From: Deltaproteobacteria bacterium
GTDB lineage: Bacteria > Desulfobacterota > Desulfuromonadia > Geobacterales > Pseudopelobacteraceae
NCBI GenBank assembly: GCA_030654645.1
Contig: JAURXC010000231.1
Location: 1-13,630 of the forward strand
DNA length: 13,630 nucleotides
Direction: 5' to 3'
Part shown: piece by piece, positions 1 through 7,561 of the stretch
Numbering within the stretch: the first letter of the stretch is position 1
Layout: each line of letters begins with the position of its first letter
Program-made: the position numbers and the translations under genes
Notes under the pieces: model-generated
Database searches by the model: none
The model's input: the letters and a program-made list of their open reading frames with translations, nothing else
What the model was told of the DNA's origin: nothing

Positions 1-794
1 GTAGAAATCAATCCGTCAATAAAGGTATCTATTGTCAACAAGGTTCTCTCATGCTGGCCGAGCTTAAGTGTATCTATATGCTTTGTATAATTGATCGCCA
101 GTTTTAACCGCGCTTCTGGTGAAAAAAACGCTTTGTTCGATTTACCATTTGTCGTAGACGATTTATGCTTTACTACATTTGCACCGGTTTCAGGAGTAAA
201 AATGTTTCCGTGATAAATCGCTCCATTACCCATCAAGCATAATTCTGCAAAAACAAACTCCAGTGGAAACAAATCCACAAAATTATAATCCGAAAACCTT
301 TCAACCAGCCCGACTGTTTTTATTAACTTGTTATTAAAAAAATACCCGGTCGGATGGCGTTCCCTGTATGCGATATTTTTTACCGACTGATACCCTTTGG
401 GAAACAACTCAAATTCGTTTTCTGATTTGGAATTAAATGTACAATACCCGCAAGCCAGGCCGGGTTGCCGCAAGAGAAATGATTTAAACTCGTTTATTTT
501 GCTGTTATCCACATAATCCTGGTCTGTTGAATACACAAGGTATTCGCCTCGGCCCTTATTCAAGACATTGACCATGTTATATAAAGCGCCTCTGTTTTCG
601 CCGTTGCTATATACAAACAACCTTTCATCTTTAATGTCTCGCAAGATGCTTAAAGTGTCGTCGGTCGAACCGTTATCCAGGACAACAACCTCAATATCCG
701 CGTCTCGACACGATAAAATATCCGTCACAAGCCTACGAACACTTTGCGCGCGATTATAGGTCGGAATACAAAAACTTAAATTATAACTGTTCAT
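1..794 (-). CDS. Family 2 glycosyltransferase, C-terminus beyond window
   Basis: The reading frame from ATG at 794 stays open for 264 codons to the window edge, so the C-terminus is missing. The N-terminus (FCIPTYNRAQ at residues 8-17, VVVLDNGSTDDT at 36-47) is the nucleotide-binding start of a GT-A fold family 2 glycosyltransferase. D91-Q-D93, after a hydrophobic strand, is the probable metal-binding DxD-like motif. No membrane segment is visible in this part. It should transfer a sugar from a nucleotide donor to a lipid-linked glycan on the cytoplasmic face. It starts 10 nt after the ABC transporter stop, and AAGGA overlaps that stop, about 14 nt before the ATG. The gene is visibly more AT-rich than the sugar-nucleotide genes, which fits separate acquisition. 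Donor and acceptor cannot be read; transfer of one of the dideoxyhexoses made by this operon is only a guess from context. Confidence 0.88.
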   Translation of the reverse strand, partial: MNSYNLSFCIPTYNRAQSVRRLVTDILSCRDADIEVVVLDNGSTDDTLSILRDIKDERLFVYSNGENRGALYNMVNVLNKGRGEYLVYSTDQDYVDNSKINEFKSFLLRQPGLACGYCTFNSKSENEFELFPKGYQSVKNIAYRERHPTGYFFNNKLIKTVGLVERFSDYNFVDLFPLEFVFAELCLMGNGAIYHGNIFTPETGANVVKHKSSTTNGKSNKAFFSPEARLKLAINYTKHIDTLKLGQHERTLLTIDTFIDGLIS

Positions 795-804
795 CTTATT
801 TTAC

Positions 805-2613
805 TTATTCCTTCTGATCATCATTAGATTCGGACTTTGAAATAACACAGCCTGTAGCGACCGTCTTGACATGACTCAAGATACCGCAGTTACCAAGCTC
901 AACGATCTCCGTACAGTTTTTCAGGGTAGTGAGGCGATGGGCAATAATGAGAATGGTCAGGTCATCGCTGAGTGCTTCGATGGCCTGCATCACGGCTTCT
1001 TCGGTATCACTGTCCAATGCACTCGTGGATTCGTCGAATATGATCACGTCGGACCGCTTGTAAAGTGCGCGGGCAATACCGATGCGCTGACACTGGCCAC
1101 CGGACATCTGGACTCCGCGCTCGCCGACAACGGTCAGGTACTTATCGGGCCAGCTCTCAATGATATCCGCCAGCTGTGCCTGCCGCGCAGCTTGCCGGAC
1201 CCGGTCGTGATCGATCCGGTCTTTGTGTACCCCGAAAGCGATGTTTTCTTCGATGCTGCTGTCGGCGAGAAAAATGACTTGCGGGACATGCGCGATATGG
1301 GCTTGCCACGAGCGGTGGTTGCCCGCCGTAATCAGCTGATCATCAATCTCAACTGTTCCGTCAGTCGGCTGCAGCAGTCCCATGATGATGTCAAGCAGCG
1401 TACTCTTGCCACAACCGGTCGCACCGATGAAGCCAATGCGACTGCCTTTGGCAATGGTAAGATCCAGGTTTTTAAGCACCCACGGAGATTGCTGATTGTA
1501 GCGGAACGAGAGCTGTTTCAAACTGATCCGATGTTGGAAAGGCAACGGTTTGGCGGCCGGTTGATTTGCATAATCAGGCAATGCCTGATCAAGTAACTCC
1601 AGCACATCTTGTAGCGATGCCTGGGCGCCATGGATGGTGGACCAGGCCCAATATATCTGTTGCAAATTCGGCAACAGGCGCTGCATGCCGAGCGCCAGTG
1701 CGGCGAGAATCGGTATGGTCCTGGCAATGCTGCCTGATTGTTGAGTAAGTACATACGCCAGCGATGCGATAAGCAAAATCCCCAGGGCTTCGATACCGTA
1801 ACGAGGACTTTGACTTATAAACTGGTTGTTGCCTTGGGCATGGCGCAAAATTTGATCGGCGTTGCGGTAATTTGCGCAGAAGGTTTCCTGGGCTCCGTCG
1901 ATCAGTACATCGCGGACCCCCCCCAGACCCTCTTGCAGGGATTTGATAACATTGGTGGACTCGCGGGCAATATGCTGACTGTCGATCCTCAGACGATTAC
2001 GGTTCAGCCTGATGATGAACGCATAGATAGCAGCGAAACCGCCAATGGCGGCCAGGGCGGTGACTGGAACAACAGAAATCAGAGCCACGATTATGGCGGT
2101 AAACGTGACGCAGGCGCTAATGAAGGTCAAGGATGGAATCAGGATGAAGAAGATGACTTCGCTGGTTTTGACCGTAACGCCGTTGATTATTTCGCTGCTG
2201 TTACGGGAGATATGCACGGCATAGGGCTGGTACAGCGTACGACTGTAGATGCTGTTGCTGAGGTCGGCGCCGACTGAAAATGACAGTTTAATGGAGACCC
2301 AAAGCAGGAGTAAGCGCATCGCTCCGGCCATCAGGACCGACAGACTGAAGGCAACCGTCAGAGGGAGCGGAAGTTGGTCGGCGGATGTCAAACCCAGAAT
2401 TTTAATAAATGGCTGGGCGGCCGAATGCCCGAAAATGCGGGCCGGATCGGTCAGCGCGCCGAGGAAAGGCAGCACCGCTCCGATACTGATGATTTCAGCA
2501 AAAGAGCCGGCAATCATTAATACGAGCAAAAGCCCAAACTGCCATCGTCGCCGGGAGCTTATATGGTGCCAGAGGCGGTTTATAAGTTTGGAAATAGTTT
2601 GTGTTGGCTGCAT
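805..2613 (-). CDS. PglK-type ABC flippase for lipid-linked glycan
   Basis: This 602-residue protein has a membrane domain fused to an ATPase domain, as in MsbA and PglK half-transporters. About five or six hydrophobic stretches lie within residues 27-320. The ATPase domain shows Walker A GATGCGKS (397-404), Q-loop Q445, signature MSGGQ (503-507), Walker B VIIFDE (523-528), a D-loop SALD, and the switch histidine H559 (IIAHR). The first helix (FAEIISIGAVLPFLGAL) and the segment RLLPNLQQIY before the ATPase domain resemble Campylobacter PglK, which flips lipid-linked oligosaccharide across the inner membrane. By context it would flip the glycan made by this operon, taking the place of a Wzx flippase. 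The start was kept because the N-terminus fits the family, although no good Shine-Dalgarno is visible. The last 20-25 residues, after the conserved domain, are polar and unusual. A run of eight C on the plus strand (G8 in the gene) lies at 1917-1924. MsbA-like lipid export is the alternative. Confidence 0.9.
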   Translation of the reverse strand: MQPTQTISKLINRLWHHISSRRRWQFGLLLVLMIAGSFAEIISIGAVLPFLGALTDPARIFGHSAAQPFIKILGLTSADQLPLPLTVAFSLSVLMAGAMRLLLLWVSIKLSFSVGADLSNSIYSRTLYQPYAVHISRNSSEIINGVTVKTSEVIFFILIPSLTFISACVTFTAIIVALISVVPVTALAAIGGFAAIYAFIIRLNRNRLRIDSQHIARESTNVIKSLQEGLGGVRDVLIDGAQETFCANYRNADQILRHAQGNNQFISQSPRYGIEALGILLIASLAYVLTQQSGSIARTIPILAALALGMQRLLPNLQQIYWAWSTIHGAQASLQDVLELLDQALPDYANQPAAKPLPFQHRISLKQLSFRYNQQSPWVLKNLDLTIAKGSRIGFIGATGCGKSTLLDIIMGLLQPTDGTVEIDDQLITAGNHRSWQAHIAHVPQVIFLADSSIEENIAFGVHKDRIDHDRVRQAARQAQLADIIESWPDKYLTVVGERGVQMSGGQCQRIGIARALYKRSDVIIFDESTSALDSDTEEAVMQAIEALSDDLTILIIAHRLTTLKNCTEIVELGNCGILSHVKTVATGCVISKSESNDDQKE

Positions 2614-2760
2614 GTTATTGTTTAATCCCGTTTCTTAACGGTGCTGCGGTTAGCTCCGTCCAGCAAGTTTTATGTGCCAGTCATACCGCGCGCCATTTTG
2701 GTTATGTCCTGCGAAAAGCCCTTCTCTTCAGGCGACCCTGCCCCCACACACCGGGAGGAT
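2614..2760. other. 147-nt intergenic gap, no clear signal
   Basis: This is the largest gap inside the minus-strand operon, between the TPP enzyme and the ABC transporter. I see no plausible coding region, no convincing rho-independent terminator (the best stem is short, mismatched and lacks a U-tract) and no clear promoter. Transcription may read through, or start here from an unrecognised promoter. Confidence 0.6.
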
Positions 2761-4542
2761 TCATTTCGGCACATCTTCCACTTCAACCAGATCAATAAGC
2801 ATCTCCCGGGCCAGCTCATCACGCTCCAGGTGCGGCGACATATCCTCTATGGGACGGTTGACCACCAGTTTGGGGTTGACACAGGTGGCTTGTTCAAGTT
2901 TGACCTCGACAAAAGCAGGGCCCTCAATCTGAAGCGCCCGGGCGATAATTTCATCAGCTCCCGAAATGGAATCGATCACAAATGACGGGATCCCATATGC
3001 CTCGGCGATTTTTACCAGGTTGGGACAGCCATAGCCGACAACGGTCGATTGTTGCCGACCACCAAAGTACATATCCTGAAACTGCCGCACCATGCCGAGA
3101 CAGCCGTTATTGAGTACGATTATCTTGACCGGAAGACGGTGATTTACGATTGTCTCCATATCCTGGATATTGACCTGGATACCGCCATCTCCGGAGATTG
3201 AAACCACATTGTTTCCTGATTCAAGCAGTGCCGCGCCCATGGCCGCCGGCAAGGAGAACCCCATGGCCCCCATGCCGCCGGAGATCAGCATGCGCTGCCG
3301 GTCTTTGAGCTTGAAACTCTGAGCGGCCCACATCTGGTTCTGCCCTACGTCAAGACAGATAACGTCCCCAATTGCACAGTGTCCGGACAGAATCTCCATG
3401 AATCGGTTGGGCTCAATCGAGGCAAACTCGCCCTCACGCGACCGGGTTGGATATTTTGCCCGGTAGCCTGCCAGTAACGTGAGCCAATCGGACAAATCGG
3501 GCTTGTTGTAATCAGACAACGCGGAACAGATGCGTGTCAAAAAGTCCCTGACATCGCAATGTATGGCCAGGTCAACCGGAAGCTTGGCATTCAACTCGTT
3601 AAGGTCAACGTCCACATGGATTTTTTTTGCGGCCCGGGCAAATGTATCAGGACGTGTGCCGGTCTGGCGGGTATCCAGCCTAGAACCGAGTATTAACAAC
3701 AGGTCAGAATTGGCCAGAGTCATGTTGCTGTAACGGTTGCCATACGCTCCGATCATGCCGAAGCTGGCCGGGTGGTCACCAGGCAAGGCATCCAGGCCCA
3801 TGAGAGTAAAGACTACCGGGATTCCGGTCTGCTCAACCAAGGTCCGCAGATCGCTTGTTGCACCAGCCGTCCGCACTCCTCCACCAGCAAGAATAACCGG
3901 CCGGCGTGCTGCGTGAATCATCTGAATCACTTCTTCAATTTGTGCGGCAGAACAGCCGGGGCGGCTACTCTCCAGCTGTCGATACTCATCGCTATCAAAA
4001 AAGCTGGTCAAATTGTCGGGATCTATCTGGGTTCTCTGGATGTTCATGGGTATATCAAGCAGCACCGGTCCCGGTCGTGCGGATTGAGCCAGATAGACAG
4101 CCTTCTCCAGGTGCCAGCGGATCATCCCGGCATCCACCACCAGTTCCGCATACTTGGTAAGCGGCTTGACCACACTGACAATGTCGGTTTCCTGAAAACC
4201 GATCTGCCGCACTGGACGGTCGAACTTGTACTCGTAGGTGTTAACCTGACCGGTAATAAAGAGACAAGGTACCGAGTCGAACCAGCAGCTGCCGATTCCG
4301 GTCACCATATTGAGTGCGCCGGGACCGCTGGTAGCCATGGCAACACCGAGTCGGCCATTCATGCGGGCATAGGCCTCGGCGGCAAATGCGCCGCTCTGCT
4401 CATGGTGAACCGAGATGCAGCGAATATCATCACGGTCAACGGTCGAATCGATCAGGTGGGTTATGGCCCCGCCGATAAATTCAAAAATATGCGCAACACC
4501 CTGTTTCGCTAAGAAGTCGATTACATAATCCGATAGTTTCAA
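2761..4542 (-). CDS. Acetolactate-synthase-like TPP enzyme, candidate YerE-type two-carbon transferase
   Basis: This is a thiamine-diphosphate enzyme of the acetohydroxyacid synthase family, 593 residues from the TTG at 4542. The TPP-activating glutamate is E48 in HHEQSGAFAAEAYAR (46-60). The cofactor and Mg motif is GDGG (451-454) followed by NN (478-479). QIGFQETD...KPLTK (113-130) matches the FAD-linked segment of acetolactate synthases. No regulatory subunit gene is adjacent, so a role in branched-chain amino acid synthesis is unlikely. In Yersinia, YerE has this fold and moves an acetyl unit from pyruvate to C-4 of CDP-3,6-dideoxy-4-ketohexose, a substrate this operon should produce. The TTG start is chosen because AAGGAG lies 6 nt upstream and the product then begins MKLSDYVIDFLAKQG, as the family does. 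An ATG at 4605 would add 21 unconserved residues. Other pyruvate-using carboligases or decarboxylases remain possible. Confidence 0.87.
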   Translation of the reverse strand: MKLSDYVIDFLAKQGVAHIFEFIGGAITHLIDSTVDRDDIRCISVHHEQSGAFAAEAYARMNGRLGVAMATSGPGALNMVTGIGSCWFDSVPCLFITGQVNTYEYKFDRPVRQIGFQETDIVSVVKPLTKYAELVVDAGMIRWHLEKAVYLAQSARPGPVLLDIPMNIQRTQIDPDNLTSFFDSDEYRQLESSRPGCSAAQIEEVIQMIHAARRPVILAGGGVRTAGATSDLRTLVEQTGIPVVFTLMGLDALPGDHPASFGMIGAYGNRYSNMTLANSDLLLILGSRLDTRQTGTRPDTFARAAKKIHVDVDLNELNAKLPVDLAIHCDVRDFLTRICSALSDYNKPDLSDWLTLLAGYRAKYPTRSREGEFASIEPNRFMEILSGHCAIGDVICLDVGQNQMWAAQSFKLKDRQRMLISGGMGAMGFSLPAAMGAALLESGNNVVSISGDGGIQVNIQDMETIVNHRLPVKIIVLNNGCLGMVRQFQDMYFGGRQQSTVVGYGCPNLVKIAEAYGIPSFVIDSISGADEIIARALQIEGPAFVEVKLEQATCVNPKLVVNRPIEDMSPHLERDELAREMLIDLVEVEDVPK

Positions 4543-4548
4543 GCCTGT

Positions 4549-4554
4549 CTCCTT
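4549..4554 (-). promoter_or_regulatory. Ribosome binding site deciding the TTG start of the TPP enzyme
   Basis: The minus strand reads AAGGAG, a spacer of six bases (ACAGGC), then TTG. No comparable site precedes the upstream in-frame ATG at 4605. Confidence 0.7.
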
Positions 4555-4614
4555 ATTCACATCAACGCTGCAAGCTGCGGGGAATTGCAACCGTAGTGGC
4601 ACCAAATATCAGGG

Positions 4615-5538
4615 CTACGGGAAGCTATGGGTGCCGTGAAACCATTCAAACGTGCGACGGATTCCTTCCTCAAAACCAATTGAAGGCCGCCAGCCGAAAT
4701 CGGCCGATGTTTTTGAAATATCCGCCTCCCAGATCTTCGGTTCAGGACGGCTCGGACGGGCACCTCCCCAGACCAGTTCCGGCCCACCTGTAATCCGGCG
4801 GATTATTTCAGCCACCTCGCCGATGGTATGCTGGCGACCACTTCCCGCGTTATATACCTCACCAGGTGTAACACTGGCCTCCGACACGGCCCTGTACAGG
4901 TCAAGCACGTCATCGATGAAAATGTAATCCCTCACGGAATCCGGTGTTGAAATACAGGGGGAGTCTCCGGCTGTCAGGCATCGGATCAGATACGGGATAA
5001 AGCGCCTCTGGTCATCCCACGGGCCATAGGGTGAAAAGAGGCGGAGCGTGACAACGGGCAGCCCTTTAAGAAGTGCTTCCGAACGACAAAACATGGTCGC
5101 GGCACATTTGGCAACGCCGTAATCTCCAATCGGATGGGCTGGATCAGCCTCGCGCATAGGATGGTTCTTAATGCCATACTCTGAGGAACTGCCGGCATTG
5201 ACAAACAGCTCGAAACCGACCCGCTCGCAAGCCTGCAACAGGTTAATCGTTCCAGTGAGATTGGTTTCAAAAATTGCCGACGTATCACTCTGGCTCGCAA
5301 AACCGCCATAAACTGCACAGTGGTAGATGGTCCTGGGCCTGACCTCCGACACGACAGCCCTCACTCGGTCGGCATCCCGCAAATCAGCTTCGTGGACACA
5401 AATCCCCGAGAGCCCCTCCAGGCGCTGCCTGCTGGAACCGCTGCGCAAAACAAGGTGTACTTCTTTACCTTCGCCGGCAAGCCTCCGTACAAGAGCTCCA
5501 CCTACAAATCCCGACGCACCGCTGACAAGAATACTCAT
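4615..5538 (-). CDS. NAD(P)-dependent SDR sugar epimerase/dehydratase/reductase, possible YerF-like partner
   Basis: This 307-residue protein belongs to the extended short-chain dehydrogenase family that acts on nucleotide sugars. The dinucleotide-binding motif is GASGFVG (7-13). The catalytic set is a serine in NAGSSSEYG (S117-S119) with Y140 and K144 in YGVAK. SVRDYIFIDDV (201-211) is the usual substrate-side motif of the family. It lies 72 nt upstream of the TPP enzyme, in the same orientation, so the two may act in sequence. In yersiniose synthesis the YerE product is reduced by YerF, and this protein is the candidate here. It could instead be a 4-ketoreductase or epimerase for an unrelated sugar, since sequence alone does not fix the substrate. 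The start follows a G-rich AGGGGGA element about 12 nt upstream, and the Rossmann strand begins at once. Confidence 0.88.
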   Translation of the reverse strand: MSILVSGASGFVGGALVRRLAGEGKEVHLVLRSGSSRQRLEGLSGICVHEADLRDADRVRAVVSEVRPRTIYHCAVYGGFASQSDTSAIFETNLTGTINLLQACERVGFELFVNAGSSSEYGIKNHPMREADPAHPIGDYGVAKCAATMFCRSEALLKGLPVVTLRLFSPYGPWDDQRRFIPYLIRCLTAGDSPCISTPDSVRDYIFIDDVLDLYRAVSEASVTPGEVYNAGSGRQHTIGEVAEIIRRITGGPELVWGGARPSRPEPKIWEADISKTSADFGWRPSIGFEEGIRRTFEWFHGTHSFP

Positions 5539-5601
5539 CGCCGGCAGATCCCCCTGGTGCTGACGACTCCATGGACAGGCATGGTCAGGTTGATCGTTAT
5601 C

Positions 5602-6624
5602 TCACTCAGCATGGTCAACCCATTCCAGCATGCGGCGGATTCCGGCCACCTTACCTACCTGCGGTTGCCATCCCAGAATGCGCGCGGCTTTGCCGATATT
5701 CGCCACAAACAGCCGCTGGTCACTTTCTCTGGGGGGGAGCCTGGTATAGGAAAGCTTTTTCCCGGTATTCTCTTCAAGAAGCTCAAAAAGTTCCAGCAGC
5801 GACAGACTGTTCGCCATCCCCCCACCTATGTTGAATGCATTGCCGCGGGCCTCTTTGATCCGCTCCACCGCACGGAAATACAGGGCGACCATATCATCGG
5901 CGTGAAGCACATCACGCACCTGCTTGCCGTTGCCAGAGATGGTAAAAGGTTCGCCAAGGATGCCGTTTTGTGCGGCAATGGCCTGCTGGCAGAACCAGCC
6001 GATCCACCCCTGATCATAGGTTGCGTACTGACGGCCGCCGTACATGGACGAATGCCGAAACACGACCGTATTCAATCCGAAAATCCGGGCATAATCCAGC
6101 ATGTACTGATCAGCAGCCCCTTTGGAACAGCCGTAGGGAGAATGGAAGTCCAGCGGTATCGTCTCATCAAAACCGTCGGGCATGTCCAGGCATTCGTATC
6201 GACGCTCCCCCTCCCGGTAGCTGAACTGTTCAAGGTCGCCATAAACCTTGTTGGTGGATGAATACACCACTGCTGCGGAAGGGCAGAACTGACGAACGGA
6301 CTCGAGCAGATTGAAGCTGCCGAGCACATTGGTCTCGAAATCGATTCGCGGATTGGAAATGGAAGTAGTCATGGCAACCTGCCCGGCCAGGTGAAATACG
6401 GCGTCGGGGCAGGACTCGCGGACCAGGTTCGTCACATCGTTGGCATTGCGTATATCGCCATGCACAAAGGTAAATGTTCCGAGCGAACGGAGCCAGGTTA
6501 GATTCCGGAGCGAACCGGAGCGGCTGAGGTTGTCAAAGACGGTCAGTTGGTACCCCTTGCACAGCGCAGCTGCCGCCAGGTTGCTTCCCAAAAAACCGCA
6601 GCCTCCCGATATCACCAGTTTCAT
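5602..6624 (-). CDS. rfbE: CDP-paratose 2-epimerase (CDP-tyvelose epimerase)
   Basis: This enzyme interconverts CDP-paratose and CDP-tyvelose by epimerisation at C-2, using tightly bound NAD. From the ATG at 6624 it has 340 residues, close to the Salmonella Typhi enzyme (about 338). Long stretches match my memory of that protein: GGCGFLGSNL (7-16), NLSRSGSLRNLTWL, HLAGQVAMTTSI (78-89), YSSTNKVYGDLEQ (121-133), SPYGCSKGAADQYMLDYAR (162-180) and FRHSSMYGGRQ. The catalytic pair is Y164/K168. This is one of the most specific identifications in the window. The start is at 6624, not the in-frame ATG at 6690, because the protein then begins MKLVISGGCGFLG, GAGGTG lies 4 nt upstream, and the ATG overlaps the previous stop as ATGA. 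The extra 22 residues of the longer form are unconserved and would be buried in the upstream gene. Confidence 0.93.
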   Translation of the reverse strand: MKLVISGGCGFLGSNLAAAALCKGYQLTVFDNLSRSGSLRNLTWLRSLGTFTFVHGDIRNANDVTNLVRESCPDAVFHLAGQVAMTTSISNPRIDFETNVLGSFNLLESVRQFCPSAAVVYSSTNKVYGDLEQFSYREGERRYECLDMPDGFDETIPLDFHSPYGCSKGAADQYMLDYARIFGLNTVVFRHSSMYGGRQYATYDQGWIGWFCQQAIAAQNGILGEPFTISGNGKQVRDVLHADDMVALYFRAVERIKEARGNAFNIGGGMANSLSLLELFELLEENTGKKLSYTRLPPRESDQRLFVANIGKAARILGWQPQVGKVAGIRRMLEWVDHAE

Positions 6625-7511
6625 ACCGCACCTCGTTCCATGTCGATAGTTTGCTTCAGACCGGCTTCGAGACTGGTTTTGGCATGCCAACCCAAAGCGC
6701 GGACGGCTGAAGTATCGGAATTGGATTCCATCACTTCATGCTCCCGGTATGGAAGCGCACCGAAATCAAGCAGAGTGGTTTCGTTCCCGGAAATTCGCTT
6801 GGCCAGACAGACGAAATCCCTGATGGACACCGTTTTATTGCTACCCACCTGAAAGTCGTAATAACCGGTTGAAAGTGTACTGCTGTGTTTCAGTATTATT
6901 TCGAAAGCATTGACAACATCAGTGATGTAAATGAAATCCCTCTTCTGGGCGCCGGACGTCAGCGCAATTCGATCTACATTTCGAAGGATGCTGCGAATTA
7001 TAAAGGTAACAAATTTTGACTCATCGTCGAACGGACCGTAGAAATGTTCCAGAGCGACGCTGATGCAGGTCATTTGCTGGGAATAGAGTTTGAGCCAATC
7101 CTTGAACTGGCTTTTAGACAGGGAATAAAAGCTGATGTTTTTGTCTAAAACCGTATCGGTATTGACAAAACATGATACGCCGTTTTCAACGCCAAGTTCC
7201 AGCAGCTTCAGCGGCAGAAACAGGTTGGCATCCAGAAGATCGAGGGGAACTTTTTCTTTCCTGCCGTAATCCGTAGCGCAATGTATGATCATATCAATGC
7301 TGTTTTCTTTAAAAACCCTGTCCAGCGGAAACACATCGATATCATAGACCACAAGTCCGTCGATTATGGCGGATATTCTGCCTGTGTGCGAGGTAGTACG
7401 TTTCAGCAGTATGACCCTGCTGCCCGCGGACACAAGACTTGCAAGCAGGTTGCTGCCCAGAAATCCTGTTCCGCCTGTCAGCAATATTGTTTTTCCCTCT
7501 GGAACGTACAT
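6621..7511 (-). CDS. CDP-paratose synthase-like SDR (RfbS/RfbJ type 4-ketoreductase)
   Basis: This 296-residue extended SDR should reduce the C-4 ketone of CDP-3,6-dideoxy-4-ketohexose. It has GGTGFLG (13-19), CATDYGR (78-84), NTDT (117-120) and the catalytic Y129/K133 in YSLSK. EHFYGPFDDESKFV and SGAQKRDFIYITDVVNAF are close to the same segments in Salmonella RfbS (paratose synthase) and RfbJ (abequose synthase). Paratose synthase is preferred because the next gene, coupled by an ATGA overlap, is the paratose epimerase and needs CDP-paratose as substrate. Sequence alone does not separate paratose from abequose (C-4 stereochemistry). The ATG at 7511 has a weak ribosome binding site. It was kept because the length of the leader before the Rossmann glycines matches RfbJ. 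Confidence 0.85.
   Translation of the reverse strand: MYVPEGKTILLTGGTGFLGSNLLASLVSAGSRVILLKRTTSHTGRISAIIDGLVVYDIDVFPLDRVFKENSIDMIIHCATDYGRKEKVPLDLLDANLFLPLKLLELGVENGVSCFVNTDTVLDKNISFYSLSKSQFKDWLKLYSQQMTCISVALEHFYGPFDDESKFVTFIIRSILRNVDRIALTSGAQKRDFIYITDVVNAFEIILKHSSTLSTGYYDFQVGSNKTVSIRDFVCLAKRISGNETTLLDFGALPYREHEVMESNSDTSAVRALGWHAKTSLEAGLKQTIDMERGAV
6629..6634 (-). promoter_or_regulatory. Ribosome binding site deciding the rfbE start
   Basis: The minus strand reads GAGGTG, four bases, then ATG at 6624. The site lies inside the 3' end of the upstream SDR gene, and the stop and start share the sequence ATGA. This is the usual arrangement for translational coupling. Confidence 0.65.
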
Positions 7512-7561
7512 TTAAGCTGCTTTCATTTCGAAATGTAACTGCAGAGAAAATATTTTGCACA

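Noticed and set aside
871..2638. Several plus-strand open frames of 60-241 codons opposite the ABC transporter gene
   Set aside because: They are antisense shadows of a clear ABC transporter gene. Their translations show no domain pattern.
2672..2760. Possible terminator downstream of the TPP enzyme gene
   Set aside because: The best stem has mismatches and G-U pairs, and no run of U follows on the minus strand.
3772..4512. A 246-codon plus-strand open frame
   Set aside because: It lies wholly opposite the TPP enzyme, whose motifs are unmistakable. The frame has no recognisable motif or ribosome site.
6221..6231. TGAACTGTTCA, containing both operator half-sites
   Set aside because: The half-sites are everted and separated by one base, inside rfbE coding sequence. 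It is not the same arrangement as the sites near the regulator.
5320..6261. A 313-codon plus-strand open frame
   Set aside because: It spans the antisense of two SDR genes, including the highly conserved rfbE. A real gene there is implausible.
7524..7535. A 12-bp palindrome CATTTCGAAATG in the 50-nt gap between rfbH and the next SDR
   Set aside because: It is single, short and AT-rich, with no second copy seen and no U-tract. It is not a terminator and there is too little to call an operator.
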